This document shows positions 15,735-26,750 of a stretch of DNA of 35,705 nt, piece by piece; within the stretch, counting starts at the first letter, position 1; the number at the start of each line of letters is the position of its first letter. The DNA is taken from assembly GCA_902794405.1 (NCBI GenBank), contig CADBHI010000020.1:1-35705 (forward strand). The letters are read 5' to 3'. This DNA is from an uncultured Prevotellaceae bacterium. GTDB taxonomy: Bacteria; Bacteroidota; Bacteroidia; Bacteroidales; Bacteroidaceae. A program made the translations under genes and the position numbers. The notes beneath the pieces are model-generated. The model did no database searches, was not told where the DNA came from, and saw only the letters and a program-made list of their open reading frames with translations.

Positions 15735-16901
15735 TTAACAGAGGCGGCGTGAGCCGTCGCCGATAACGACGTCGTAGACCTTGGGCTCGTGGCCATACTC
15801 GGCATTGAACTTCTGCTTGGCAGTCTCAATGAACTGCTTATAGAGGTCGTTGCGCACGAGGTTGATGGTGCAGCCGCCGAAGCCGCCACCCATGATACGA
15901 GAACCCGTGACGCCACACTCCTTGGCAATGTCGTTGAGGAAGTCAAGCTCAACGCAGCTAACCTCGTAGTCCTTCGACAGGCCCTCATGGGTCTTGTACA
16001 TCATCTCACCGACCTTCTCGTAGTCGCCTTCGTTCAGGGCGTCGCAGACAGCCAGCACGCGGTCCTTCTCGCCGAGCACAAACTTAGCACGGCTGTAGTC
16101 TTCAGCTCCTACCTCTTCCTTCACTTCCTCGAGCTGCTCCCATGTGCAGTCACGCAAGGTTTCAAACTTGCCCTCCGGATGCTTGGCAGCAATGTGCTTC
16201 ACCACGTTCTCGCAGGAGTTGCGACGGTCGTTGTAGGGCGAGCCTGCCAGCTGGTGCTTCACGACGCTGTCGAGCAGTACGAGGCGATAGCCATCGGGCT
16301 TGAAGGGGAAGTACTCGAACTCGCGGCTGCGGCAGTCGAGGCGCATGAGGCAGCCAGCCTTGCCAAAGACAGAGGCGAACTGGTCCATGATACCGCAGTT
16401 TACGCCGCAGTAGTTGTGCTCAGTTGCCTGTCCGGCGAGCACCATATCCCACTGAGAAACCTTATTATCGCCGAAGAGGTCGTTCAGACCGCAGGCGAAA
16501 CAGCTCTCCATAGCAGCACTTGAAGACATGCCGGCACCAAGGGGCACGTCGCCAGCAAAGGCAATGTTGAAGCCCTTGACGGGAACGCCGAGCTTGCGCA
16601 TTTCGAGGGCGATACCGTAGATGTAGCGTGCCCAAGAGGCCTTGGGACCTGCGGGGTCGTCGAGGTGGAAGTCCACACGGTCCTTCAGGTCGATGGCGTA
16701 GGCCATCACGGTGTCCTCTGTATCGTTGATACGCATTTCAGCGGTTATACCCTTGTCAACAGCTCCTGGGAATACGAATCCGCCGTTATAGTCGGTGTGC
16801 TCACCAATCAGGTTGATACGACCGGGTGACGTGTATACATTACCTGTTTTTCCGTCAAAGTGCTTGATGAAGCGGCTTCTTACAAATTCAATGTCAATCA
16901 T
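15735..16901 (-). CDS. galK: Galactokinase
   Basis: 388 residues, the normal length. The enzyme phosphorylates alpha-D-galactose with ATP to galactose 1-phosphate, the first committed Leloir step, in the cytoplasm. The GHMP kinase family signature GRINLIGEHTDYNGG lies at 27-41, the ATP-binding motif GAGMSSSAAMES near 118-130, and the C-terminal motif GSRIMGGGFGGCTI near 345-358. It is the third gene of galM - permease - galK on the minus strand, 32 bp after the permease, and is followed by a clear terminator. galT and galE are not present in this window. Confidence 0.95.
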   Translation of the reverse strand: MIDIEFVRSRFIKHFDGKTGNVYTSPGRINLIGEHTDYNGGFVFPGAVDKGITAEMRINDTEDTVMAYAIDLKDRVDFHLDDPAGPKASWARYIYGIALEMRKLGVPVKGFNIAFAGDVPLGAGMSSSAAMESCFACGLNDLFGDNKVSQWDMVLAGQATEHNYCGVNCGIMDQFASVFGKAGCLMRLDCRSREFEYFPFKPDGYRLVLLDSVVKHQLAGSPYNDRRNSCENVVKHIAAKHPEGKFETLRDCTWEQLEEVKEEVGAEDYSRAKFVLGEKDRVLAVCDALNEGDYEKVGEMMYKTHEGLSKDYEVSCVELDFLNDIAKECGVTGSRIMGGGFGGCTINLVRNDLYKQFIETAKQKFNAEYGHEPKVYDVVIGDGSRRLC

Positions 16902-16933
16902 GTTTGTTATAATTTATAGTTAAAATTTGGTTA

Positions 16934-18211
16934 TTAGTCAACCTTAATGTCTTTGTTGACGTTCTTGCAGCCAATGGTGCTGTAGAACAGGATGTAGGCC
17001 AGCATGGCGATGATGAGCCAGTAGGAGGCGATGGGGCCTGCGCTCTTGGCAATGGCTTCCTGGATGAGAGGCATGATACCACCACCCACAACCATGGTCA
17101 TGAAGATACCGCTGGCAGCCTCGGTGTACTTGCCAAGTCCCTCAACCGAGAGGTTGAAGATGCCACCCCACATGATGCTGGTGCAAAGTCCGCAGGCAGC
17201 GATGAAGATGGCCTTCATGGGCACGTCGTGACCGCTAATGGTGATGCTGACGCTTTCAGGCAGGAAGATGGCGATGAGCAGCAGCACGATGGCAACGGTC
17301 GATACGACAGTCATCTGGAGTGAGGTGCTCACTTTACCAGAGATAGCACTCGACGAAGCACGGCCAACAAGCATCATGAGCCAGTAGCTGGCGGCCAGTG
17401 TGCCACCGATGGCAGCTGAACCCTCGAAGCCAAGGTCTGTGATATAGAAATTGAGCTCCATGGGGACACCGATTTCCACGCCTACATAGAAGAAGATAGC
17501 GATAACGCCGAGCAGACAGTGGCGGAAGGCCAGCGGGCTGCGCTCGTACTTCGGCTGCTCCTTGCCCAGTGTGGGCTCAGGAATCTCCACACGGCTGATG
17601 ATGACGTAAGAGATGGCGAAGACGGCCATACCGATGAACAGCAGCGGCGACACGTCGGTCATGCTGGTGTTCTCAGTCACGGTGCCTACCAGCAGACCCG
17701 TCAGCAGCGGGGTCAGCGTAGCGGTGAGCGAGTTCATGGTACCACCAATCTGGATGAACTGGTTACCACGGTTACCACCACCACCCAGAATGTTGAGCAT
17801 GGGGTTCACCACGGTGTTGAGCATACAGACGCAGAAACCGCAGATGAAGGCACCCAGCAGGTAAATCAACAGGTTGAGGGCAACGGGAATGTTGTCGTAG
17901 GTGAATACATAGGTTCCAGCTCCGGCGATGCTCGACAGGTACTGAAGTGCGAGTCCCACAATACCCACGATAAGGGCGATGAGGGCGGTCTTCTTATAAC
18001 CATATTTAATAAGCATCTTACCAGCAGGGATGCCCATGAACAGATAGGCAGCAAAGTTCATCAGGTTACCCCACGCCTTGGCAAAGGGATAGGTGAAGCC
18101 CCAGATGTTGCCAAACGGGGCACCCATATTGGTGACGAACGAAATCATCGCAAAGATAAAGCACATCGTGACGATGGCTACTATCTGGGTGTTGTTTTTT
18201 TGTTGTGACAT
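16934..18211 (-). CDS. Sugar MFS permease (glucose/galactose, FHS family)
   Basis: 425 residues with about twelve hydrophobic helices, in the range of the fucose/glucose/galactose:H+ symporter family (GluP/FucP type). Family wording includes FVTNMGAPFGNIWGFTYPF near the start, LMNFAAYLFMGIPAGKMLIKYGYKKT in the first loop, the small-residue stretch MLNTVVNPMLNILGGGGNRG in the middle, and SIMWGGIFNLSVEGLGKYTEAASG near the end. It carries a sugar across the inner membrane with protons. Position between galM and galK argues for galactose or glucose as the substrate; specificity is not proven by sequence. It starts 37 bp after galM. Confidence 0.88.
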   Translation of the reverse strand: MSQQKNNTQIVAIVTMCFIFAMISFVTNMGAPFGNIWGFTYPFAKAWGNLMNFAAYLFMGIPAGKMLIKYGYKKTALIALIVGIVGLALQYLSSIAGAGTYVFTYDNIPVALNLLIYLLGAFICGFCVCMLNTVVNPMLNILGGGGNRGNQFIQIGGTMNSLTATLTPLLTGLLVGTVTENTSMTDVSPLLFIGMAVFAISYVIISRVEIPEPTLGKEQPKYERSPLAFRHCLLGVIAIFFYVGVEIGVPMELNFYITDLGFEGSAAIGGTLAASYWLMMLVGRASSSAISGKVSTSLQMTVVSTVAIVLLLIAIFLPESVSITISGHDVPMKAIFIAACGLCTSIMWGGIFNLSVEGLGKYTEAASGIFMTMVVGGGIMPLIQEAIAKSAGPIASYWLIIAMLAYILFYSTIGCKNVNKDIKVD

Positions 18212-18220
18212 AAGATTAAT

Positions 18221-18252
18221 TACGATTTACGGATTTTCGATTTACGATTTAC
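18221..18252. repeat. Short TACGATTTA repeats between galM and the permease
   Basis: The galM-permease junction contains at least three near copies of TACGATTTA (18221-18229, a diverged CGGATTTTCGATTTA, and 18243-18251). The last copy provides the galM stop codon. This is simple A/T-rich sequence; no regulatory role is evident. Confidence 0.5.
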
Positions 18253-19340
18253 TCCACAACACCGAAGCGATAGATGGTCTTCGACTTGTAGCGCTCGCCA
18301 GGATTCAGTACAACGCTGGGGAAGTATGGACGGTTGGGCGTGTCAGGGAAGTGCTGGGTCTCAAGGCAGACTGCCGAGCGACGTGGGAACGTAGCACCGT
18401 TGGCACCCTTGTAGCCACACAGGTAGTTACCCGTATAGAGCTGCATGCCAGGCTCAGTGGTGTAGCACTCCATCGTACGGCCGCTCTTAGGTTCGGTCAG
18501 ACGAGCAGCGAAGCTCAGCTCACCCTCTTCCTTCTTATTCAGCACATAGTTGTGGTCGTAGCCGTTACCAAACTTAATCTGCTCATTGTCAGCATCAATC
18601 TCCTTGCCGATAGCCTTCGGAGCTGTGAAGTCGAACGGTGTGCCAGCCACCTTCAGGATTTCACCTGTAGGAATAGCGGTATCATCGGTCGGCAGATAGA
18701 AGTCGGCATTGATTTCGCAGATCAGGTCATCGATTGTGGGGGTGGGGTCAGCTGTTCCAGCCAGTGAGAAGAAGGCGTGGTGGGTCAGGTTGACGATGGT
18801 CTTCTTGTTGGTTGTAGCCAGATACTCAATGACCAATTCGTTGAGGTCAGTGAAAGTGAATTCAACCGTTACATCAAGCTCGCCCGTGTAACCCTCTTCA
18901 CCATAGGAAGATATGCGATGCAGAGCCAGTGAGCGTGGACCCATCTGACGTGCATCCCAGATCTTGGCATTGAAGCCTTTGAGTCCGCCATGCAGGTGGT
19001 TGGGACCATTGTTGATAGCCAGCTGGTAGTCCTTGCCGTTGAGCGTAAACTGTCCCTTGCAGATGCGGTTGCCCCAACGTCCAATCAGTGTTGAGAGATA
19101 AGGCTCGTCACCACTGGTGAGCTGCTTGATGTTGGCGTGTCCTTGAATGACGTTACCCACGTTTCCGTTCTTGTCAGGAACCATGATGGCACAGATGGCG
19201 CCGCCATAATTCGAGATTGCTACTTCGTAACCCTTGCGGTTGCGCAGGATGTACAAATCGGTTTTTTTACCATTGATGGTGGCCTGGAAGTCCTTACGGT
19301 TCAGACCACAAAGATTCGCATTTTCTGTAGTGTTTGACAT
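18249..19340 (-). CDS. galM: Aldose 1-epimerase (mutarotase)
   Basis: 363 residues. The enzyme interconverts alpha and beta anomers of galactose or glucose so that GalK receives the alpha form. Visible motifs are LIGRWGNRICKGQF, the substrate-binding NNGPNHLHGGLKGFNAKIWD with the His pair, a second His in NLTHHAFFSLAG (the usual wording is N-x-x-NHxYFNL), and the C-terminal FPRRSAVCLETQHFPDTPNRPYFPS region with the catalytic Glu. No signal peptide is present, so it acts in the cytoplasm. First gene of the gal operon, with a promoter at 19374-19405 and a leader of about 27 nt. Confidence 0.93.
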   Translation of the reverse strand: MSNTTENANLCGLNRKDFQATINGKKTDLYILRNRKGYEVAISNYGGAICAIMVPDKNGNVGNVIQGHANIKQLTSGDEPYLSTLIGRWGNRICKGQFTLNGKDYQLAINNGPNHLHGGLKGFNAKIWDARQMGPRSLALHRISSYGEEGYTGELDVTVEFTFTDLNELVIEYLATTNKKTIVNLTHHAFFSLAGTADPTPTIDDLICEINADFYLPTDDTAIPTGEILKVAGTPFDFTAPKAIGKEIDADNEQIKFGNGYDHNYVLNKKEEGELSFAARLTEPKSGRTMECYTTEPGMQLYTGNYLCGYKGANGATFPRRSAVCLETQHFPDTPNRPYFPSVVLNPGERYKSKTIYRFGVVE

Positions 19341-19373
19341 AACTGTTTGCTTTAAGTTTATAGTATTTGCCTA

Positions 19374-19405
19374 CAAAGTAACAAAAAATAAACCAAACAA
19401 ACAAA
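19374..19405 (-). promoter_or_regulatory. Probable promoter of the gal operon
   Basis: On the minus strand a TTTG box (19405-19402) is followed after 20 nt by TTACTTTG (19381-19374), which differs from TAnnTTTG only at the second base. The predicted start is near 19367, upstream of the galM ATG at 19340. It lies between the folC stop and galM, so the gal genes can be transcribed separately from folC. Confidence 0.6.
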
Positions 19406-19446
19406 AGAAACACTTTAAAAAAAGGTTATGAGAGTGTTAAAAACAC

Positions 19447-20766
19447 CTAATCGCGTGTATTTAGGAAGTCAGCGACCACATAATTGCTACCTCCAACGAA
19501 GATAATATCGTTATTTTCTGCTGCTCTCATAGCTGCTGAATATGCCTCAGCTACAGTGGGATAGCACTCTCCGTTGAGTCCGAACTGCTGTCCGAAGACC
19601 AGAACTGACTGTTCAGGCAGGGCTCTTGGCGTGTAAGCCTTGGTAAAATAGTAAATAGCGTCTTTTGGAAGCATTGACATCACACCATAGATGTCTTTGT
19701 CGCCCACGATGCCGAATACGATGTGCAGCTGTCGGCACTTGAGCGCCTTCAGTTGTTCTGACAGATACTGCCATGCTCCAACGTTATGGCCAATGTCCGT
19801 GATGACGGTTGGATTAGCTCTGACCACCTGCCAGCGTCCCTTCAGACCAGTGATATCGCAAACGTTAAGGAAGGCCATGCTTACTTCCTTCTGGATGGAG
19901 ATGCGTGTGGCCTCTGAGGTAACTGTACTCAAAAAGCCTAACTTTGACAACACATCGAGACTTGCAGCTATTGTTTTAGCGTTGGCTACCTGGCATTGTC
20001 CACATAGCTGGCCTTTGAAACTGCCTAAGTGTTTGGTCTTATAATAGATGCCTGACTCCTCTGGCAGGAATTCTGCTTCCTCGATTTCGTTCATCTCCTC
20101 CGCATATATAATAGGTGCATCGCACTGCTGGGCCAATGCATCAAATATGGGACGTGTCTCTGGGGTGGTCTCGCCAATAACAACAGGTATGGCATCCTTG
20201 ATGATTCCACCCTTTTCCATGGCTATCTGTTCTAACGACGAACCAAGAATCTGGGTGTGATCAAGGCTGATATTGGTGATGACGCTAAGCACGGGGGTGA
20301 TGATATTGGTACTGTCGAGCCGTCCTCCCAGTCCTACTTCTACGACAGCAATGTCAATGTTGTTGTCGCTGAAGTACTTAAAGGCCATTGCGGTGGCAAT
20401 CTCAAAGAAGGTAGCACCAACCTTTTCGAAAAAGGGTTTGCCTTCATCTGTGAAACTCACTACATAATCTTCAGAGATGGGTTGGCCGTTGATACGAATT
20501 CGCTCGCTGAAATCAGCCAGATGTGGCGATGTGTACAGGCCTACTTTGTAACCGCAAACCTGTAGCAGGGCGGCAATGGTGTGCGAAACTGAGCCCTTGC
20601 CATTTGTTCCGCCTACATGGATAGACTTGAAACTGTTGTGGGGGTGTTTGTAGTATTCGTCCAGCTTATGCATATTATCAAGGCTGGCCTTGTAGCCGCC
20701 TTGTCCCTGGCTTTCGTAGTTTGCTGTCTGATGGAACAGCCACTCACAAGTTTCTTCGTAAGTCAT
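19447..20766 (-). CDS. folC: Dihydrofolate / folylpolyglutamate synthase
   Basis: 439 residues. The enzyme adds glutamate to dihydropteroate and to folates, using ATP, in the cytoplasm. The P-loop GGTNGKGSVSHT is at 52-63, followed by the FolC signature LYTSPHLADFSERIRING. The Mur-ligase-like central domain has VVEVGLGGRLDSTN and ISLDHTQILG, and the C-terminal domain starts LKGRWQVVRANPTVITDIGHNVGA. These cover both FolC activities, as is normal for Bacteroidota. It starts 15 bp after dnaJ on the same strand, so it may be cotranscribed with grpE-dnaJ. Confidence 0.94.
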   Translation of the reverse strand: MTYEETCEWLFHQTANYESQGQGGYKASLDNMHKLDEYYKHPHNSFKSIHVGGTNGKGSVSHTIAALLQVCGYKVGLYTSPHLADFSERIRINGQPISEDYVVSFTDEGKPFFEKVGATFFEIATAMAFKYFSDNNIDIAVVEVGLGGRLDSTNIITPVLSVITNISLDHTQILGSSLEQIAMEKGGIIKDAIPVVIGETTPETRPIFDALAQQCDAPIIYAEEMNEIEEAEFLPEESGIYYKTKHLGSFKGQLCGQCQVANAKTIAASLDVLSKLGFLSTVTSEATRISIQKEVSMAFLNVCDITGLKGRWQVVRANPTVITDIGHNVGAWQYLSEQLKALKCRQLHIVFGIVGDKDIYGVMSMLPKDAIYYFTKAYTPRALPEQSVLVFGQQFGLNGECYPTVAEAYSAAMRAAENNDIIFVGGSNYVVADFLNTRD

Positions 20767-20781
20767 CTGGCTCTGCTGTTA

Positions 20782-21936
20782 TTAATTGAAATAATTCTTG
20801 AAACGCTGGAAAATGGTTTCCTTCGTCTGCTTGTCGCCCTTGAAGTTGTCACTGTCCTTGAATTTCAGGACAGCCTCTTTCTCTTCGCGTGACAGCGTCT
20901 TTGGAACGTAGACACTGATATTGACCACCAGGTCGCCACGTCCGTTGCCATAGCCCTGGACGGCGGGCAGTCCCTTGCCGCGTAGACGTAGTGTCTTGCC
21001 TGGCTGTGTGCCGTTCTCCAACTTTACACGCACCTTGCTGCCTTCGATGGTTGGTACCTCTACCTCGCCTCCAAGTGCTGCTGTAGGGAAGTCAAGCAAT
21101 AGGTTGTATATCAAATCGTTACCGTCGCGTATGAAAGTATCGTTTTTGTCTTCCTCAATAAATACCTGAATGTCGCCGTTGACACCATTCCGACGCCCAG
21201 CGTTACCTTTGCCAGGTACGTTGACCACCATTCCCTCTGCTACGCCAGCGGGGATTTTTATCTCTACCACTTCCTCGCCTTTAACGATACCTTCGCCATG
21301 ACACTCTGGGCATTTGCTCTTGATAACGGAGCCTTCACCCTGACAGGTGGGACACACGCCTTGAGTCTGCATCATACCAAAGATGCTTTGGGTGGTGTGG
21401 GTAATGACACCTGAACCGTGGCACGTAGGACATTGTTCCTTCACTGAACCAGCTTCGGCACCAGTGCCGTGGCAATGGCTACAAGGAACGTCTTTCCTGA
21501 CTTTGAACTTCTTGGTGACTCCTTGGTTGATTTCCTCTAACGATAGGCGAACCTTCAGTCTGAGGTCACCACCACGATACTGCTGCGGACGGCGCTGGCC
21601 TCCGCCAAAGCCGCCAAAGCCGTGGCCACCGAAGACATCGCCAAACATCGAGAAGATGTCGTCCATGTTCATCGATGAGAAGCCGCCGTCGCCAAAGCCG
21701 CCTCCGCCAAACGGATTGTTAAAGCCAAACTGGTCGTACTGCTGACGGCTCTTAGGGTCGTGCAGCACATTGTAGGCCTCCGCAGCTTCTTTGAATTTCT
21801 CTTCTGCCTCCTTGTCACCAGGGTTGCGGTCAGGGTGGTATTTGATGGCAATCTTGCGGTATGCCTTCTTTATTTCGTCTTCGGTAGCGTTCTTTTGAAC
21901 GCCAAGTACCTCATAGTAGTCTCTTTTTTGTGCCAT
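20782..21936 (-). CDS. dnaJ: Chaperone DnaJ
   Basis: 384 residues, full length. DnaJ stimulates DnaK ATPase and delivers unfolded proteins. The J domain is at 1-70 with the HPD motif in [11 protein letters not shown] Gly/Phe-rich linker (about 75-115) follows, then four zinc-binding CxxCxGxG repeats ([32 protein letters not shown]), and then the substrate-binding C-terminal domains. The grpE stop lies 2 bp upstream, so the two are surely cotranscribed. dnaK is not in this window. Confidence 0.97.
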   Translation of the reverse strand: MAQKRDYYEVLGVQKNATEDEIKKAYRKIAIKYHPDRNPGDKEAEEKFKEAAEAYNVLHDPKSRQQYDQFGFNNPFGGGGFGDGGFSSMNMDDIFSMFGDVFGGHGFGGFGGGQRRPQQYRGGDLRLKVRLSLEEINQGVTKKFKVRKDVPCSHCHGTGAEAGSVKEQCPTCHGSGVITHTTQSIFGMMQTQGVCPTCQGEGSVIKSKCPECHGEGIVKGEEVVEIKIPAGVAEGMVVNVPGKGNAGRRNGVNGDIQVFIEEDKNDTFIRDGNDLIYNLLLDFPTAALGGEVEVPTIEGSKVRVKLENGTQPGKTLRLRGKGLPAVQGYGNGRGDLVVNISVYVPKTLSREEKEAVLKFKDSDNFKGDKQTKETIFQRFKNYFN

Positions 21937-21938
21937 TG

Positions 21939-22496
21939 TTATTGTCCCACTGCCACTTTGGCGTGGCGGATTACTTTATCATTCAGTTTATAACCTTTCT
22001 GCAAGCAGTCGATGACCTTGCCTTTCTTATCGTCGCCCATGCCTGGAACCATTGCCACAGCTTCGTGCAAGTCGGTGTCGAAGTCTGCATCGGCAGTCTC
22101 AATGGTGCTGACACCTTGACTCTCCATCACTTTCGTCAGCTTGTGATAGATAATTTCCATACCCTCGCGTAAAACCTGCGGATCATCGGTCTTGGCACCA
22201 TTCTCTATGGCACGTTCCATGTCATCGAGGACTGGCAAAATGGCAGTCAGTACTTTCTCACCGCCGTTCAATATCAGTTCTGCACGTTCCTTGAGGGTAC
22301 GCTTGCGGTAGTTGTCGAACTCAGCCACTGAGCGAAGATACTTGTCCTTCAGTACGGCAATCTCATCCTGAGCCTGCTCCAATGGGTCTTTCTCGACTTC
22401 AACGTCAACGGCCTCTGTTTCAGCGGCTTCTGCCTCTACGTCCTGCTGTTCTTGCAGGTTTTCCTCCTCTTCAATGTTGATATCTTTTTCTTCCAT
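21939..22496 (-). CDS. grpE: Nucleotide exchange factor GrpE
   Basis: 185 residues from the ATG at 22496 ([13 protein letters not shown]); an upstream in-frame ATG at 22550 would add 18 unlike residues and overlap the ABC-F gene region. GrpE releases ADP from DnaK. An acidic, low-complexity N-terminus (1-60) leads into the long coiled coil ([19 protein letters not shown]) and the C-terminal beta domain ending [15 protein letters not shown], the family signature. It lies 54 bp after the ABC-F gene. I see no CIRCE-type inverted repeat in front. Confidence 0.95.
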   Translation of the reverse strand: MEEKDINIEEEENLQEQQDVEAEAAETEAVDVEVEKDPLEQAQDEIAVLKDKYLRSVAEFDNYRKRTLKERAELILNGGEKVLTAILPVLDDMERAIENGAKTDDPQVLREGMEIIYHKLTKVMESQGVSTIETADADFDTDLHEAVAMVPGMGDDKKGKVIDCLQKGYKLNDKVIRHAKVAVGQ

Positions 22497-22550
22497 GATA
22501 ACGTTATTTAAAGTGTTTCTGTATGAAGAACTGCAAAAACCGTGCCACAT

Positions 22551-24173
<1,623 letters not shown>

Positions 24174-24200
24174 TTAATACCTTATAATTATATTGTTGCG

Positions 24201-24806
24201 TTAGAAAAGCAGAGCTGCTGAGATTTGCAGCGTCTTTGCCTTCGTATCTGTTTTTTCTTGTTTCATAGCTTCTAAAGTGTTTTCCAACTCACCGGTATTA
24301 CCAAGGGCAACGTTGTAGACAACGCTGACTTCCAGATGGTCGGCCACCATGACGCCAGCGCCGAAATTCAGGCTGAAATTCGACTTTTTCAGCTGGAACG
24401 TACTCTCATAGCTACCCTTTTCAGTCCATTTGAACTCATCCTTGCCAACATTGAAGCCAAACTGCGGACCAATGGCAAAGAAGAATCCTGTGCCCTCGGC
24501 GAGGTCAAAGTTCAGACGAGCGTTGACAGGTATCTCAATAGTCTTCTGAGTGAAGGTTTGGTCATTGATCTCAATTTTACGCTGGTCGTATAGTGCGGAA
24601 ATATCGGCTCCAATGAAAACAGGTGTTTTGATCTTTAACGTCGGACCAAGGAACCAGCCCATGCGATTTCCTGACCTGAAGTTTTCAAGGTCCAATGAAA
24701 TCTTACTTGACGTGAGACCGCCTTTCACTCCGAACTGTACCTGAGCATGAGTAGGAGTCATGCAAAGGCAACCCAAAAACACCAATAATCCAAATAGTTT
24801 TTTCAT
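24201..24806 (-). CDS. Outer-membrane beta-barrel protein (PorT-like)
   Basis: About 201 residues from the ATG at 24806 (MKKLFGLLVFLGCLCMTPTHAQ), which has AAAGG 8 nt upstream; an ATG at 24812 would add Met-Ala. A signal peptide is followed by VQFGVKGGLTSSK and alternating hydrophobic beta strands, ending ISAALLF with a terminal aromatic residue as in outer-membrane barrels. The pattern fits the small Bacteroidota PorT/OmpA-like 8-stranded barrels (outer membrane protein beta-barrel domain). Role unknown. A consensus -7 box precedes it at 24869-24876. Confidence 0.8.
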   Translation of the reverse strand: MKKLFGLLVFLGCLCMTPTHAQVQFGVKGGLTSSKISLDLENFRSGNRMGWFLGPTLKIKTPVFIGADISALYDQRKIEINDQTFTQKTIEIPVNARLNFDLAEGTGFFFAIGPQFGFNVGKDEFKWTEKGSYESTFQLKKSNFSLNFGAGVMVADHLEVSVVYNVALGNTGELENTLEAMKQEKTDTKAKTLQISAALLF

Positions 24807-24868
24807 TGCCATATCCTTTCTGTCTTAATTTAATAAAGAAGAGTCATCGCTACTTCATTTTGCGACTG

Positions 24869-24876
24869 CAAAGATA
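24869..24876 (-). promoter_or_regulatory. -7 box upstream of the barrel gene
   Basis: The minus strand reads TATCTTTG, an exact TAnnTTTG. A CTTG, close to TTTG, lies 20 nt further upstream. The predicted start gives a leader of about 55 nt. Confidence 0.65.
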
Positions 24877-24960
24877 CGCATTTTTTCCTGATTACGCAAG
24901 AAAAGCCGAAAGTTTTGTTAAATATGTAGTGCAGATGCTTGGTGGTTTCGGTTTTTTGCC

Positions 24961-24968
24961 TAACTTTG
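24961..24968 (+). promoter_or_regulatory. -7 box upstream of the GH105 gene
   Basis: TAACTTTG matches TAnnTTTG and lies 28 bp before the ATG at 24997. A CTTG about 19 nt earlier may serve as the distal box. It is divergent from the promoter at 24869-24876. Confidence 0.6.
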
Positions 24969-24996
24969 TAGGCGTAAAACTAATCTACTGTTCTTA

Positions 24997-26163
24997 ATGA
25001 CAATGAAGCGAATTATTACACTACTGACAATGGCGTCATTGACAATGACCATGACGGCCCAGACCACTGCCAACGATGTACTTGACGTTGCTCGCAGGGT
25101 AAACAACTATTTTATGGCGAAGTACAGCGACCCTACTTTGCCTACTAATGTCAAGAAAATCAGGCCTTCGAGCCTGTGGACGCGTGCTGTTTATTATGAA
25201 GGCTTGATGGCGCTCTATGAGATAGACCAAGACCAGCGATACATCGACTATACTGACCGTTGGGCTTCGTTCCACCAGTGGACTCCCCGTAATGGCATCA
25301 CCACCTGCGATGCTGACGACCAGTGTTGCGGACAGACCTACCTGATGCGTTATGACCAGACGAAGGACGCCAAGATGATGTCGAAGGTACGCGAGAACCT
25401 GGACCATCAGATGACAACCCCCAACGACAAGAAGAATGCGACGGCCAAGACCAAGGGCACACAGCCCTCGCTCTACGGATGGTGGACGTGGATCGATGCC
25501 ATACAGATGGCCATGCCCGTCTATATGCAGATGTACCGTCTGACAGGCGAGACGAAGTATCGTGACCATGGAATGGCGATGTACCGCTGGAGTCGCAACG
25601 AATGCGGTGGTGGATTGTTCAATGTGAAGGACGGCCTGTGGTGGCGTGATGCCGATTACGTGCCTCCCTATAAGGAACCCGATGGCAAGGATTGCTATTG
25701 GAGTCGTGGCAATGGCTGGGTCTATGCCGCCTTGGTTCGTTGTATGAACGAGTTGCCAAAGAATGAAAAAGCCTACAAGGAATTGAAAAAGGACTTCTTG
25801 CTGATGTCCAAAGGACTGTTGACGTGCCAGCGCGAGGATGGCTTCTGGAATCCTTCATTGGTGTCGACTAACTACGCGATGCCTGAGACATCGGGCACAG
25901 CACTCTTTCTCTATGGGATGGCCTGGGGCATCAGTCAGGGCTATCTGAAGGAGAAGGACTACCGTCCAGCCTGTGACAAGGCCTGGGCTGCTATGGTCAA
26001 GACGGCAGTCCACAGCGATGGCTTCCTTGGCTGGATGCAGGGGACGGGCAAAGACCCTTCTGCTGGTCAGCCGCTTAGTTACGAAAAGGTGCCCGATTTC
26101 GAGGACTATGGTACTGGTTGCTTCCTGCTGGGAGCAGCAGAATACTACAAGTTGCTGAAATAA
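24997..26163 (+). CDS. GH105-type unsaturated glucuronyl/rhamnogalacturonyl hydrolase
   Basis: 388 residues. The signal peptide (MTMKRIITLLTMASLTMTMTAQ) predicts export to the periplasm. The mature part is an (alpha/alpha)6 barrel of the YteR/YesR type: RAVYYEGLMALYEI, TCDADDQCCGQTYL, YGWWTWIDAIQMAMPVY, GLWWRDADYVPP and YWSRGNGWVYAALVR are the conserved helices and loops, and an Asp in WIDA is the usual catalytic acid. GH105 enzymes remove the unsaturated sugar left by polysaccharide lyases, for example on pectin. No lyase or SusC/D genes are near, so its polysaccharide is unknown. No standard polysaccharide utilisation locus is visible. Confidence 0.9.
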   Translation: MTMKRIITLLTMASLTMTMTAQTTANDVLDVARRVNNYFMAKYSDPTLPTNVKKIRPSSLWTRAVYYEGLMALYEIDQDQRYIDYTDRWASFHQWTPRNGITTCDADDQCCGQTYLMRYDQTKDAKMMSKVRENLDHQMTTPNDKKNATAKTKGTQPSLYGWWTWIDAIQMAMPVYMQMYRLTGETKYRDHGMAMYRWSRNECGGGLFNVKDGLWWRDADYVPPYKEPDGKDCYWSRGNGWVYAALVRCMNELPKNEKAYKELKKDFLLMSKGLLTCQREDGFWNPSLVSTNYAMPETSGTALFLYGMAWGISQGYLKEKDYRPACDKAWAAMVKTAVHSDGFLGWMQGTGKDPSAGQPLSYEKVPDFEDYGTGCFLLGAAEYYKLLK

Positions 26164-26218
26164 GTATAAAAAAGTATAAAATAATCCGTGCAAACAGCGT
26201 AATCCGTGACAAAATAAT

Positions 26219-26226
26219 TACTTTTG
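26219..26226 (+). promoter_or_regulatory. -7 box upstream of the DUF1573 gene
   Basis: TACTTTTG fits TAnnTTTG and lies 29 bp before the ATG at 26256. No TTTG box is clear at the usual distance. A short direct repeat, TAATCCGTG, occurs at 26182-26190 and 26201-26209 just upstream and may be a binding site. Confidence 0.55.
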
Positions 26227-26255
26227 CATCAAAGTATTTAAAAAAGAATAAGGTA

Positions 26256-26642
26256 ATGATGAAGAAAATTCTATTTTCAGCCATGCTGTTTGCATTTGGC
26301 GCCATGTCTGTTTCAGCACAGGCAGTTATCAAGTTCGACAAGCTGACCCATAACTTTGGAAAGTTTTCAGAGTCTTCGCCAGTAGTCACATGTGAGTTCA
26401 CCTACACTAATGCTGGTGACAAGCCCCTGATCATCAATCAGGCTGTTCCTTCCTGTGGGTGTACGGTACCTGAATATACGAAAGACCCTATAGCTCCAGG
26501 CGAGAAGGGTACTATCAAGGTGACCTATAATGGCACAGGCAAGTTCCCTGGTCACTTCAAGAAGTCAATCACCGTCCGCACAAATGGTAAAGTCGAAATG
26601 ACCCGTCTGTACATTGAGGGTGAGATGACGGAGAAGAAGTGA
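26256..26642 (+). CDS. DUF1573 secreted protein
   Basis: 128 residues from the ATG at 26256 (the frame is open upstream, but a promoter box sits in that stretch). The signal peptide MMKKILFSAMLFAFGAMSVSAQ is clear. The mature part is a single DUF1573 domain, an Ig-like fold with the hallmarks FDKLTHNFGKF, the CEFTYTNAGDKPLIIN strand pair, PSCGCTVPEY with its Cys-Gly-Cys, and IKVTYNGTGKFPGHFKKSITV. The family is very common in Bacteroidota and its role is unknown. It is a single-gene unit with its own promoter and a strong terminator. Confidence 0.9.
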   Translation: MMKKILFSAMLFAFGAMSVSAQAVIKFDKLTHNFGKFSESSPVVTCEFTYTNAGDKPLIINQAVPSCGCTVPEYTKDPIAPGEKGTIKVTYNGTGKFPGHFKKSITVRTNGKVEMTRLYIEGEMTEKK

Positions 26643-26698
26643 AGAAGTTAGAGAAGTTAAGAAGTTAGAGAATTTAAGAAGTCAAGAATAAATAATAG

Positions 26699-26745
26699 GC
26701 TGCCGCCATTCCGCTGAATTTGTTGCAGGAATGGCGGCAGCTTTT
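26699..26745 (+). terminator. Strong terminator after DUF1573 gene
   Basis: GCTGCCGCCATTCC (26699-26712) is exactly complementary to GGAATGGCGGCAGC (26728-26741). The 14-bp stem has a 15-nt loop and is followed by TTTTCTC. It may also stop transcription coming from the convergent gene at 26848-28056, though the minus-strand T run is weaker. Confidence 0.88.
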
Positions 26746-26750
26746 CTCAA

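Noticed and set aside
22497-22550. Heat-shock operator (CIRCE) before grpE
   Set aside because: The short gap contains no 9-9-9 inverted repeat of the CIRCE type.
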